This document shows, in pieces, positions 1-7,965 of a stretch of 64,000 nucleotides of DNA (the stretch's first letter is position 1; each line of letters opens with the position of its first letter). The stretch lies in NCBI GenBank assembly GCA_040902445.1, contig JBBDXJ010000260.1:1-64000 (forward strand), written 5' to 3'. The translations under genes and the position numbers were made by a program. The notes below the pieces were generated by a model. That model made no database searches. It was not told the origin of the DNA and saw only the letters and a program-made list of their open reading frames with translations. The stretch comes from Chryseosolibacter sp040902445 (GTDB lineage Bacteria > Bacteroidota > Bacteroidia > Cytophagales > Cyclobacteriaceae).

Positions 1-55
1 CTAAATTTAACTGCTTGTTAGTGTGGGATGCTAAATTTAACTGCTTGTTAGTGTG
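1..55. repeat. Two copies of a 25-bp direct repeat at the window edge
   Basis: Positions 1-25 and 31-55 are identical and separated by 5 bp, giving a 30-bp period. The first copy touches the window edge, so a longer array may continue to the left. The unit is A+T-rich and has no evident dyad symmetry. It lies about 125 bp upstream of the adhesin operon. It could be a tandem duplication in the promoter region or the end of a longer array. Confidence 0.8.
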
Positions 56-179
56 ATTATTAGCCAATTTGACTTACTTTGTATTATCGCAATGATCTGA
101 TGTAGAGAATATAATGAATGAGAGTGTTAAAATCGTTGTCTCTCTATAGAAATACCTGAAGCAGATCTTGCGCTGATTA

Positions 180-2519
180 ATGCGTATTTACCTAACCGTA
201 GTCATCCTGCTTTTTTCTGGCATGTTGTATGCCCAGGTTGCTGGTTCTATTTTAGATCCTGCGGTTCCTGCTATTAATCCCATGAACCCCAATGGAGATG
301 GATTTAGCACTTCCACCAACTCAGCTTTCATCGGACCCTTAGATGAGACGCAGTTCGAGTTGCCTTTCGTTCCTTTTCAGCAATATCAATCCGAGCCCGG
401 AATCGATAACCAATATGCTGCAGGTTGTGAGCTTTATGAACTTGTACATGACGCAGCTGCGGGCGCTGAATCAGCTTACTTTTATTACAAGGACCCGGAT
501 TCAATTCCTGATAACGGAGATGAATTAATGTTTTTTAGGTTTCGGTTGGCCAAGTGGTCGAATGGCTCGACTGCGTTCAGTGTATTAGTAGACACAGATT
601 ACCTTTTCGGAATTTCCGGTCCTGAAGCGGATCCAAATGGATTACCAGGTAATCCAGGTTTTGAAAAAGAGATCGCCGTATATAATTCGACCGGGGTGGC
701 AGGAGGAGTGCGGGTCTTTAACGTGGATGGGATGGCCACAGCGACCGTCGTAAATTATTACGCGTCGAATACTTCTCATTACCAGGTGTCTTATGCGCTC
801 AACCAGGATCCAGCGTGCACCGATCGCCCGGTTTTTGTAGATATGTACGTCCCGTTCTCTGCGCTTGGCATTCTTTCTACAACGCAAGTAAGAATGGCGG
901 TAGCCGTAAACGAAGACATAGGCAGTTCCCTTGGGGGAGGAGCGAGTGACATCGGGGGGGTAAACGGAAACGCTCTTCCGAATGACGACGACCAATTCAT
1001 GGCAGCAATCACTAATCATGCTCCTATCGCGATCGGAAATCTCATCAACAAAGCGCCCGTGCCCGTGAATACTGCAGTATCGCTCGATGAGAATGCGAGC
1101 AATGGTTCAACGGTACACGTCGTTTCCGCATCTGACCCCAATAGCGATGTTTTGACGTACTCCATTACGGCAGGCAATACCGGGTCGGCTTTTATTATCA
1201 ACGCGGGTACCGGTGAGATCACGGTGAACAATTCGAGCGCACTGGATGCCGAGACAACCCTCTCGTTTCCGCTGGTTGTGCGTGTCACCGATGGACTTCT
1301 ATATGATAATGCAATTATCACGGTGAATCTGGTCGATGTGAATGAAAGTTCACCCTCAATTTCAGATGCATCAATATCATTGGATGAGAATACCATTAAT
1401 GGTTCGGTTATTCATTCGATGGCAGGAACAGATCCTGACGTGACCGCAACTTTAAGCTACTCCATCATTGCAGGAAGTACAGGCACTGCCTTCGCTATCA
1501 ATAGCAGTTCGGGAAGAATTACTGTCAACGATGCGACACTGATAAATTTCGAGGTCACACCTACCTTTTACCTGATCGTTCGCGTCGATGATGGATTGTT
1601 TTTTGATGATGCCACGATCCAGATAAAATTGAGTGACGTTAATGAAAGTCCGTCAATAGAACAAGCTTTGATATCACTTGATGAAAATTCCCCTAACGGT
1701 TTCTTAGTTCATACAGTTGAAGGAAGTGATCCTGATACCGGCGCGCAACTGAACTACACAATCGTGTCTGGAAATACCGGTGCGGCATTCACGATAGATG
1801 ACATTTCAGGTGAAATCAAGGTGAGGAATTCCAGTACGCTAGACTTTGAAACTACGTCGGTATTTACGTTGAACGTGCGGGTAAGTGACGGAGCTCTTTT
1901 TTCAGAGGCGATTATAGAAATCAGGCTTAGGAATGTAAATGAACCACCCTCAATCCAGGATGGTTCCGTAACGCTCGAAAGGTGGCTAAGGAATGGCGAA
2001 GTTATCTACACAGTTATTGCGCAAGACCCTGATGCTAATGACGCACTGTCATTTGCTATTGAATCCGGAAATGATGATGGACTATTTAGCGTGGACAATG
2101 CGACAGGTGAGATCAAAATCCTGGATGTTGAGCCACTAAAGCTTGTCACCCGCTCATTTGATTTCGGGATTTTGGCAACCGACCAGGGTGGATTGACCGC
2201 CCTGGGGAGGATACAGGTCACAATTGTGCGGATTTCCGGCAGAAGCGATATAAGGCCATTAAAAGGATTTTCTCCCGATGGCAATGGTGTCAACGATTTT
2301 TGGTTGATACAGGGAATTGAAGGGTTTCCGGAAAATAGTATACAAGTCTTTAACAGATGGGGAGTTACCGTATATGAAACAAACGGATATAACAACGAGC
2401 GAATAGCCTGGCGCGGAGAAGTAATGGGAAGTGTGATTGAATTTGAGTCCACGTATTTCTATATTATCAAAGCAGGTGATTTTGAACCTATAACTGGATA
2501 TATAATTGTTAAACCATAG
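180..2519 (+). CDS. Secreted cadherin-repeat adhesin with gliding-type (CHU_C, type B) T9SS sorting domain
   Basis: The 779-residue protein has a signal peptide (about 1-18, ending near LYAQ) and an N-terminal beta-rich region (20-280). About four cadherin-like repeats of roughly 98 residues follow (about 293-690), marked by recurring LDEN, DPD and DVNES-type calcium-binding motifs. The C-terminal 90 residues (GFSPDGNGVNDFW, then FNRWG) match the gliding-motility-associated C-terminal domain, which in Flavobacterium directs type B cargo through the type IX system with a dedicated SprF-like partner. The next gene is such a PorP/SprF protein, so this is very likely its cargo: a cell-surface adhesin. 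It is the first gene of a six-gene operon, and its stop overlaps a possible GTG start of the next gene. Confidence 0.9.
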   Translation: MRIYLTVVILLFSGMLYAQVAGSILDPAVPAINPMNPNGDGFSTSTNSAFIGPLDETQFELPFVPFQQYQSEPGIDNQYAAGCELYELVHDAAAGAESAYFYYKDPDSIPDNGDELMFFRFRLAKWSNGSTAFSVLVDTDYLFGISGPEADPNGLPGNPGFEKEIAVYNSTGVAGGVRVFNVDGMATATVVNYYASNTSHYQVSYALNQDPACTDRPVFVDMYVPFSALGILSTTQVRMAVAVNEDIGSSLGGGASDIGGVNGNALPNDDDQFMAAITNHAPIAIGNLINKAPVPVNTAVSLDENASNGSTVHVVSASDPNSDVLTYSITAGNTGSAFIINAGTGEITVNNSSALDAETTLSFPLVVRVTDGLLYDNAIITVNLVDVNESSPSISDASISLDENTINGSVIHSMAGTDPDVTATLSYSIIAGSTGTAFAINSSSGRITVNDATLINFEVTPTFYLIVRVDDGLFFDDATIQIKLSDVNESPSIEQALISLDENSPNGFLVHTVEGSDPDTGAQLNYTIVSGNTGAAFTIDDISGEIKVRNSSTLDFETTSVFTLNVRVSDGALFSEAIIEIRLRNVNEPPSIQDGSVTLERWLRNGEVIYTVIAQDPDANDALSFAIESGNDDGLFSVDNATGEIKILDVEPLKLVTRSFDFGILATDQGGLTALGRIQVTIVRISGRSDIRPLKGFSPDGNGVNDFWLIQGIEGFPENSIQVFNRWGVTVYETNGYNNERIAWRGEVMGSVIEFESTYFYIIKAGDFEPITGYIIVKP

Positions 2520-2527
2520 TGGTGACT

Positions 2528-3466
2528 ATGATGAAAATTGCTTGTAAATACGGCCTTATCCCACTGATGGTGTTTACTGCGGTTTTGTGCAGTGGCCAGC
2601 AACAGCCTATGTTCACACAATACATGTTTAACGGCCTGGTGCTCAACCCCGCTTATGCCGGAGCGCAGGAAACCTTTACTGCAACTGCGATCCTGCGCAA
2701 GCAATGGGTTGGTATTGAAGATGCACCTCAAACCCAAACCTTCTCTGCGCATAGCCCTTTAGATGATCTCAGAAAGATCAAAGGCTCCGGCAGCCCGGTG
2801 AGCCTGGGGTTGACCATATTCCATGATAATATTGCTATTACCGGTCAAACCGGTTTGCTGGCATCCTATGCCTATCGGTTAAAGTTTGTCAATAATGCCA
2901 GTCTTTCGTTCGGTCTCCAGGCTGGATTTTCGCAGTTTCGCATCCGGTACAGCGAACTTGGCCTGGATGATCCTTCATTTTCAATGGGAGATATCACCGA
3001 ATGGCAACCTGATTTCGGCGCCGGTGTATATTACCAGACGAGCCGGTTTTATTCGGGGCTTTCAGCGCCCCAGATGCTTCGACCAAAAAATTCCTTGGAT
3101 CATTCGTCTATTGCGCTGTCCCCACACTACTTTCTTACACTGGGGTACCTTTTTGATATCAACAGGAACATCAAATTAAAGCCAAACCTGCTGGTAAAGA
3201 ATTTTTACGGTGATTTGTTTCAGCTGGATATTAACTGTAATCTATTTCTAAAGGAGATCCTGAATCTTGGTATTTCATGGAGATCTTTTGAGTCAATCGG
3301 TACGCTACTGCAGGTTCAGCTTCATCAACGGTTTGCATTGGGATACGCGTATGATATTCCGTATGGGAATGAATTTTCCAGGATGAGCAATGGATCGCAC
3401 GAAATAATGGTGAACTACCGGGTGCCGAAGAAAAAATTCCGAACAATAAATCCTCGTTTTTTCTGA
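2528..3466 (+). CDS. PorP/SprF family type IX secretion outer-membrane protein
   Basis: About 312 residues with a signal peptide and the family hallmark QQPMFTQYMFNGLVLNPAYAG just after cleavage, followed by an outer-membrane beta-barrel pattern. PorP/SprF proteins act in T9SS; individual family members pair with type B cargo encoded next to them. An ORF opens at GTG 2519, overlapping the previous stop, but the ATG pair at 2528/2531 gives a normal signal peptide and is preferred. The gene sits between the adhesin and an OmpA/PorE-like gene, the usual order for a cargo-specific SprF module. Confidence 0.9.
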   Translation: MMKIACKYGLIPLMVFTAVLCSGQQQPMFTQYMFNGLVLNPAYAGAQETFTATAILRKQWVGIEDAPQTQTFSAHSPLDDLRKIKGSGSPVSLGLTIFHDNIAITGQTGLLASYAYRLKFVNNASLSFGLQAGFSQFRIRYSELGLDDPSFSMGDITEWQPDFGAGVYYQTSRFYSGLSAPQMLRPKNSLDHSSIALSPHYFLTLGYLFDINRNIKLKPNLLVKNFYGDLFQLDINCNLFLKEILNLGISWRSFESIGTLLQVQLHQRFALGYAYDIPYGNEFSRMSNGSHEIMVNYRVPKKKFRTINPRFF

Positions 3467-3467
3467 T

Positions 3468-5729
3468 ATGAAAGGAACGGCACTTTGTTTTATATGTCTC
3501 TTCGCAACCGCTGTACTCGCACAGCGCAATACGTCAGGGCTCTTGGAAAAGAAAGGGGACGAGGAATTTTTTTATAATAATTACACGCAAGCTTCAAAGA
3601 CATACTTCAATGCTTTGCAACTGGATACTTCGAATGTGTTGTTGAAACTTAAGATCGCCGATACTTACCGTCATGCAACTCAGTTTGAATTGGCGAAAGA
3701 CTGGTATGAAAAGGCTTTTGCAACGGAAGGCAGAATCGATGCGGTTCATAAATTGAATTTTTCCAAAGTGTTGATTTTTCTCGGCTTTGAAGCCGAGGCA
3801 AAAAAAATGTTACTGGAATACCAGGAAGAACGAGGGCCTGACCCTCTGGTAACTGCCCAACTCAAGGGCCTGATGAATCTTCACGACTTTGAAAAAAACA
3901 GCAGCCGCTACGCGGTGAAAGCCGTAAATTTTAATTCCTCCGGCATGGACTTTAGTCCCTTTTCTTACGGAAGCGGAATTGTATTTGTGTCTTCCCGACC
4001 CAGGAAAAGAGGTGTTAATGCTGACGTGGAAACTTTTTTGAGTTTGTTTTATACTGAAGAATCCGAAGATGGTACTTTTTCGGAGCCGGTAGCGCTGGAC
4101 GGTGGAAATAATTCTTCGTACCACGAAGGACCTGCGGTTTTTTTCGACAATGGAAACCGAAGAATTTTCTCTCGCAATTCGCTTACAAAAAGCAATAAAC
4201 TAAAAGACGGGTCAGTTAACACATTAGTGTTGGCACAGTCGGAACGCACAGCTTCCGGCAAGTGGACTGAACCTGTTATCCTACCATTCGGCGGCCCCGA
4301 ATATTCAGTGGCACATCCTGCGGTTTCAACGGATGGTACTACACTTTACTTCTCATCCAATATACCGGGTACGTTTGGGGAGTCTGATCTGTTTGTAAGT
4401 AAGTTTGAAAATGGGTTGTGGTCGCAGCCCCGGAATCTCGGCGCAGCTATCAACACACCAGGCCGGGAATTGTTTCCTTCTTTGTACAATGATAGTATTT
4501 TATTTTTCTCCTCCGATGGCCACAGTGGAATGGGCGGACTGGACTTATTTTTTTGCAACCTGAGTGCCAGAGAGCCAACCGTTACAAATTTTGGTGCCCC
4601 AGTGAACAGCAGAAGCGATGACTTTGGCGTTGTTATGGAACATGGTTCAAGTTCGGGTTTCTTTTCTTCCAACCGTGCGGGGGGCGTTGGCGCTGATGAT
4701 ATATATTTCTTTGAAGAGATTCAACCTTACGCAGAAATACAACTCTATGACAGCCTCACGCGACATTACATCAGTGAGGCCAGCCTGATCTTGAGCAAGG
4801 GCGGCGTCATCGTAGGACAGACTCGGTCGGATCTGACAGGGGAGGCGGAGTTCCGTTTAAGTTCAATGGGGGAGTATACGCTTTCAATATCGGCGCCGGG
4901 TTACAAATCAGTAGAACTTGCGTTGAATCCCGCATTGTGGCCGGTAAATCAGCAGGCCCAGATCAAGGTTTATTTAAACCCATTAAAATCAAAAATTGAA
5001 GGCCGCTTATCTGTGGCAGTGCATACGCGTGAGCGCTCCAAAGTTACCAATGTTATAAGTTTTACTTCCAGCCCGCTCGATGTAGATCTTGTTGCTGAAT
5101 CGGCCAGTCGGCCCGCCGAGACAGTTGACCCGGTGCTTTCCGACTCGATTGCTGCGCCTTTTTTGAAAGTGATTGTAATAGAAATTATAAATGATCTGCC
5201 TGCCATTATTATTGCAAAAAACGATTCCATCCATGAGATGAAACTTGTTTCCGGTTCAGTGTTGGCAAACAGTTCTTTAAATCTGGAAATAGCCATACCG
5301 CGAGGTGCAAAACGAAATGACTTTGAAGCAATTATCAGGGAGCAAATCCTTGCTCAAGGGTATGGTATTAGCAGGTTCCTGCTGATACGCAGTTTTTTCT
5401 TTGATTCCGGGAAAACATGGGTGCGAAATGACGCCTGTGCGCAGCTGGATAAAATAATAGAAGTCATGCTTACCTATCCTCAAATTGATTTGGAAATGAT
5501 ATTTCACTCTGACAGCAGGGGGACAGAATCCTTTAATCTTGACCTGTCAAAAGCCCGGTCAGAAGAAGTTAAACATTACCTGAAGCTTGCCGGTATTCAA
5601 GTGGAAAGAATCATTACACGGTTTGTAGGAGAAGGCCAACTATTAAATGACTGTGGCGACCTCTCGGATTGTGGTGAAATGTTACATCAGATAAACCGAA
5701 CGGCAGAATTTAAATTCATTATTCGATAA
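3468..5729 (+). CDS. PorE-like OmpA protein with TPR, PD40 propeller and regulatory-like domain
   Basis: The 753-residue protein starts one base after the previous stop and has a signal peptide (about 1-18). TPR-like helices (25-125) are followed by WD40-like PD40 blades (about 160-410, with repeated YFSSNIPG/FFSSDGHSG-type motifs). A carboxypeptidase-regulatory-like beta domain follows (about 422-505, ending in GEAEFRL). The C-terminal OmpA peptidoglycan-binding domain (about 640-753) contains FFFDSGK and a final NRTAEFKF motif. This order matches PorE of the T9SS, which anchors the trans-envelope complex to peptidoglycan. Here it is probably the periplasmic partner of the adjacent PorP/SprF protein. 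A role as a general T9SS component is less likely, because the gene lies in a cargo-specific operon. Confidence 0.87.
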   Translation: MKGTALCFICLFATAVLAQRNTSGLLEKKGDEEFFYNNYTQASKTYFNALQLDTSNVLLKLKIADTYRHATQFELAKDWYEKAFATEGRIDAVHKLNFSKVLIFLGFEAEAKKMLLEYQEERGPDPLVTAQLKGLMNLHDFEKNSSRYAVKAVNFNSSGMDFSPFSYGSGIVFVSSRPRKRGVNADVETFLSLFYTEESEDGTFSEPVALDGGNNSSYHEGPAVFFDNGNRRIFSRNSLTKSNKLKDGSVNTLVLAQSERTASGKWTEPVILPFGGPEYSVAHPAVSTDGTTLYFSSNIPGTFGESDLFVSKFENGLWSQPRNLGAAINTPGRELFPSLYNDSILFFSSDGHSGMGGLDLFFCNLSAREPTVTNFGAPVNSRSDDFGVVMEHGSSSGFFSSNRAGGVGADDIYFFEEIQPYAEIQLYDSLTRHYISEASLILSKGGVIVGQTRSDLTGEAEFRLSSMGEYTLSISAPGYKSVELALNPALWPVNQQAQIKVYLNPLKSKIEGRLSVAVHTRERSKVTNVISFTSSPLDVDLVAESASRPAETVDPVLSDSIAAPFLKVIVIEIINDLPAIIIAKNDSIHEMKLVSGSVLANSSLNLEIAIPRGAKRNDFEAIIREQILAQGYGISRFLLIRSFFFDSGKTWVRNDACAQLDKIIEVMLTYPQIDLEMIFHSDSRGTESFNLDLSKARSEEVKHYLKLAGIQVERIITRFVGEGQLLNDCGDLSDCGEMLHQINRTAEFKFIIR

Positions 5730-5734
5730 TACGA

Positions 5735-7015
5735 ATGCGCTACGTTTTCACTATCCTCTTCATAATAATGGCTCCGGTTGCCTGGGGCCAGCAAAATGCT
5801 GCGTCGATAGACTTTTTTAATGGATTGACCGACTGTGCCGCCTCACTGGGTGGATGGAAATGCCTTGAACTTGATCTCAGCTCAGAGGCTGCTGTTGAAA
5901 ATGACAGCACAAAAGTTTATGAATACTCCTGGAATTTTGGAGACGGGAGCAGAAAACAGGGCAATAAAATCGAACACTGCTACGAGGAGTTTGGCAGCTA
6001 CCAGGTAACAATGGATTTGATTGATACAGAAACCAATACTGTAATAAGGAATGAATTGTCATCCACCCTGCATTTGTTTCCTGAAATTTATCCCGCCATC
6101 ATTACCAATACCGAAAACCTGCCTCCGACCTTTATGGAGTTTAGCTGCAGATATAATGACGCCGATAAGTTTGAACCCGATCGTGTTTACTGGCGCATCG
6201 ATGGAGCCTACTATGAAGGAAATACTATTTCCCATTCTTTTTCGGTTGCCGGTGTTTACGTCGTTGAAATGGGTGTTGAAAAAAACATGGATTTTCTCGG
6301 TACTGTTACTGCATGCTCGAGTACGGAAATAACGATAAAGGAATCTGATGTATGGTCTACACAGATGACGAATTTTGTAAAAAAGGAAAGGGAAAAGGCG
6401 AAGGCAGGCCCCTTTGCCAGTTCTGATGTCATGTGTTCCATCAAAACCAATTCAGGCGACCAAACCGAGGTATTTCTGATTCCCCTGAACATACTCATGA
6501 GCCAGGTGGTATTGAAAGCAGGGCATGAGTACGAAGTCATGTTGTTTTCAGGTAATCTGTTTACGGAAAAGAAGCAATTTAACACGAACGGTATTACGGG
6601 AAGCAATCTGTACCGTGTTTTGAAGGATACAGTATCGTCGTTTATGAAACGTTCACTGAATTTCCTTACGCCTGCGCGCTTTGAAAAAAACCAAACTGCT
6701 CAACGGGTTGATGAATTGCAAATCAGGAAAACGGCAGACCTACTCATGCAGCATCCCTACCTCCAAATTGAGATCGGGTCATATCTGCACAGTGGCAGCA
6801 GGATTTCAAAAGGCATACAACTATCACTGGAACGGGCGGCGGCCGTGAAGGATGCTCTCATAAAGTACGGTATAGCTACCGACAGGGTATCGATCGCGTC
6901 TCCTTCAAATCATCACGCTCTCATGAATACGTGTTCCGCTATTTTGGATTGCGACTGGGAGAACAAGGAGCTTAATGGAAAAGTAGAATTTAAAATTACG
7001 GGAATTAATCTATGA
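5735..7015 (+). CDS. Secreted PKD-domain protein with C-terminal OmpA-like domain
   Basis: 426 residues with a signal peptide (about 1-18). A PKD domain follows (about 50-115, core YSWNFGDG), then a second PKD-like fold (about 120-205, with SHSFSVAGVYVVEM). The C-terminal 105 residues read as an OmpA-like domain (QIRKTADLLMQHPYLQIEIG, then LSLERAAAVKDALIKYGI and a late KVEFKI). The gene starts 5 bp after the PorE-like gene and overlaps the next by ATGA. The envelope location and OmpA end suggest a second peptidoglycan-linked subunit of the adhesin secretion module. The exact role is unknown. Confidence 0.8.
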   Translation: MRYVFTILFIIMAPVAWGQQNAASIDFFNGLTDCAASLGGWKCLELDLSSEAAVENDSTKVYEYSWNFGDGSRKQGNKIEHCYEEFGSYQVTMDLIDTETNTVIRNELSSTLHLFPEIYPAIITNTENLPPTFMEFSCRYNDADKFEPDRVYWRIDGAYYEGNTISHSFSVAGVYVVEMGVEKNMDFLGTVTACSSTEITIKESDVWSTQMTNFVKKEREKAKAGPFASSDVMCSIKTNSGDQTEVFLIPLNILMSQVVLKAGHEYEVMLFSGNLFTEKKQFNTNGITGSNLYRVLKDTVSSFMKRSLNFLTPARFEKNQTAQRVDELQIRKTADLLMQHPYLQIEIGSYLHSGSRISKGIQLSLERAAAVKDALIKYGIATDRVSIASPSNHHALMNTCSAILDCDWENKELNGKVEFKITGINL

Positions 7016-7959
7016 AGGTCTTCATCGCAGTAATATTAATGGCACCCTGTTTTTACAGTATGGGTCAACGCGTTCCCAATGAAAGCGAAAACATTGATTA
7101 CCTGGTGACGTTTGGCCAGGAGGCGCCACCCAATACTGGCGATGACGATCATGTTCAGATAATTTTTTTCGTGGTACCGTATTCTTATAAACTACCTGTT
7201 TACCTGCGAATTTTCGATCCTGATATGGGTAATAAGCATGATGAGTTTGTCGGTCCGCCCAATACTTTCACACGTTTTTTTGTGTATGGAGGGAAAGGTG
7301 CCTTCTCAAGTAAGGAAGCGAGAGAGATAACCCTTACCTCAAACTATAAGACCGGGAATTTACTTGCTTCGAAAGTTTTCGGCAATGAGCCTGAATTTGA
7401 TTCCGAGTGGTTTACGATGGGACCGTTTAATCCTCTCGAAGGCGAAGAGATTGCATCCTTTAACGGATATTTATTAAAAATTGTGGTTGAAGGTCTAAAG
7501 GGAAATGATGGGAACCACTACAGGTTTTTTCTAAGCGAAGAAGCAGGGCGGAATAAAGCTATCGAAGGAGCCAATGCTTTCGCATATAAATACACATTCA
7601 AATTACACAAAGCGCAAACCCTCGCGCACATTTATCCTTTTATTGAAAAATCTGTTATTTCAGTTACCCAACATAATTTTGATTTCGACAACGATGGGGA
7701 GATCATGATCTATACAGTCACGAAAAACCGGGAGAAAGCAAAAGGTTCGGGAGATAATGTGTGGGCGTCCAGTGTCCATGAGATAACGGAAAAGGAAAGG
7801 AATTTAACTATGGATGTACAAATTCAAAAAATAGGTTCTTTGGAAAATACGATGACAGTATATATCACCAATGAGTATAACGAGCCCGTTCCATTTTATG
7901 CTTTGCCTATAGGTGGACCGCCGAAGTATAAGTATAATTTAAAGGTAACGACTAAATAA
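7012..7959 (+). CDS. Secreted protein of unknown function in the T9SS adhesin operon
   Basis: The 315-residue protein has a clear signal peptide (about 1-18, ending SMGQ) and a beta-rich body without a domain I recognise. Its start overlaps the preceding stop as ATGA, so translation is probably coupled to the PKD-OmpA gene. The acidic DFDNDGE segment (about 223-229) could bind calcium (inference). Position in the operon suggests an extracytoplasmic accessory of the adhesin module. No function is assigned. Confidence 0.75.
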   Translation: MKVFIAVILMAPCFYSMGQRVPNESENIDYLVTFGQEAPPNTGDDDHVQIIFFVVPYSYKLPVYLRIFDPDMGNKHDEFVGPPNTFTRFFVYGGKGAFSSKEAREITLTSNYKTGNLLASKVFGNEPEFDSEWFTMGPFNPLEGEEIASFNGYLLKIVVEGLKGNDGNHYRFFLSEEAGRNKAIEGANAFAYKYTFKLHKAQTLAHIYPFIEKSVISVTQHNFDFDNDGEIMIYTVTKNREKAKGSGDNVWASSVHEITEKERNLTMDVQIQKIGSLENTMTVYITNEYNEPVPFYALPIGGPPKYKYNLKVTTK

Positions 7960-7965
7960 TCTCCC

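Noticed and set aside
1..55. CRISPR array
   Set aside because: The spacing between repeats is 5 bp, far below spacer length, and no cas gene is present.
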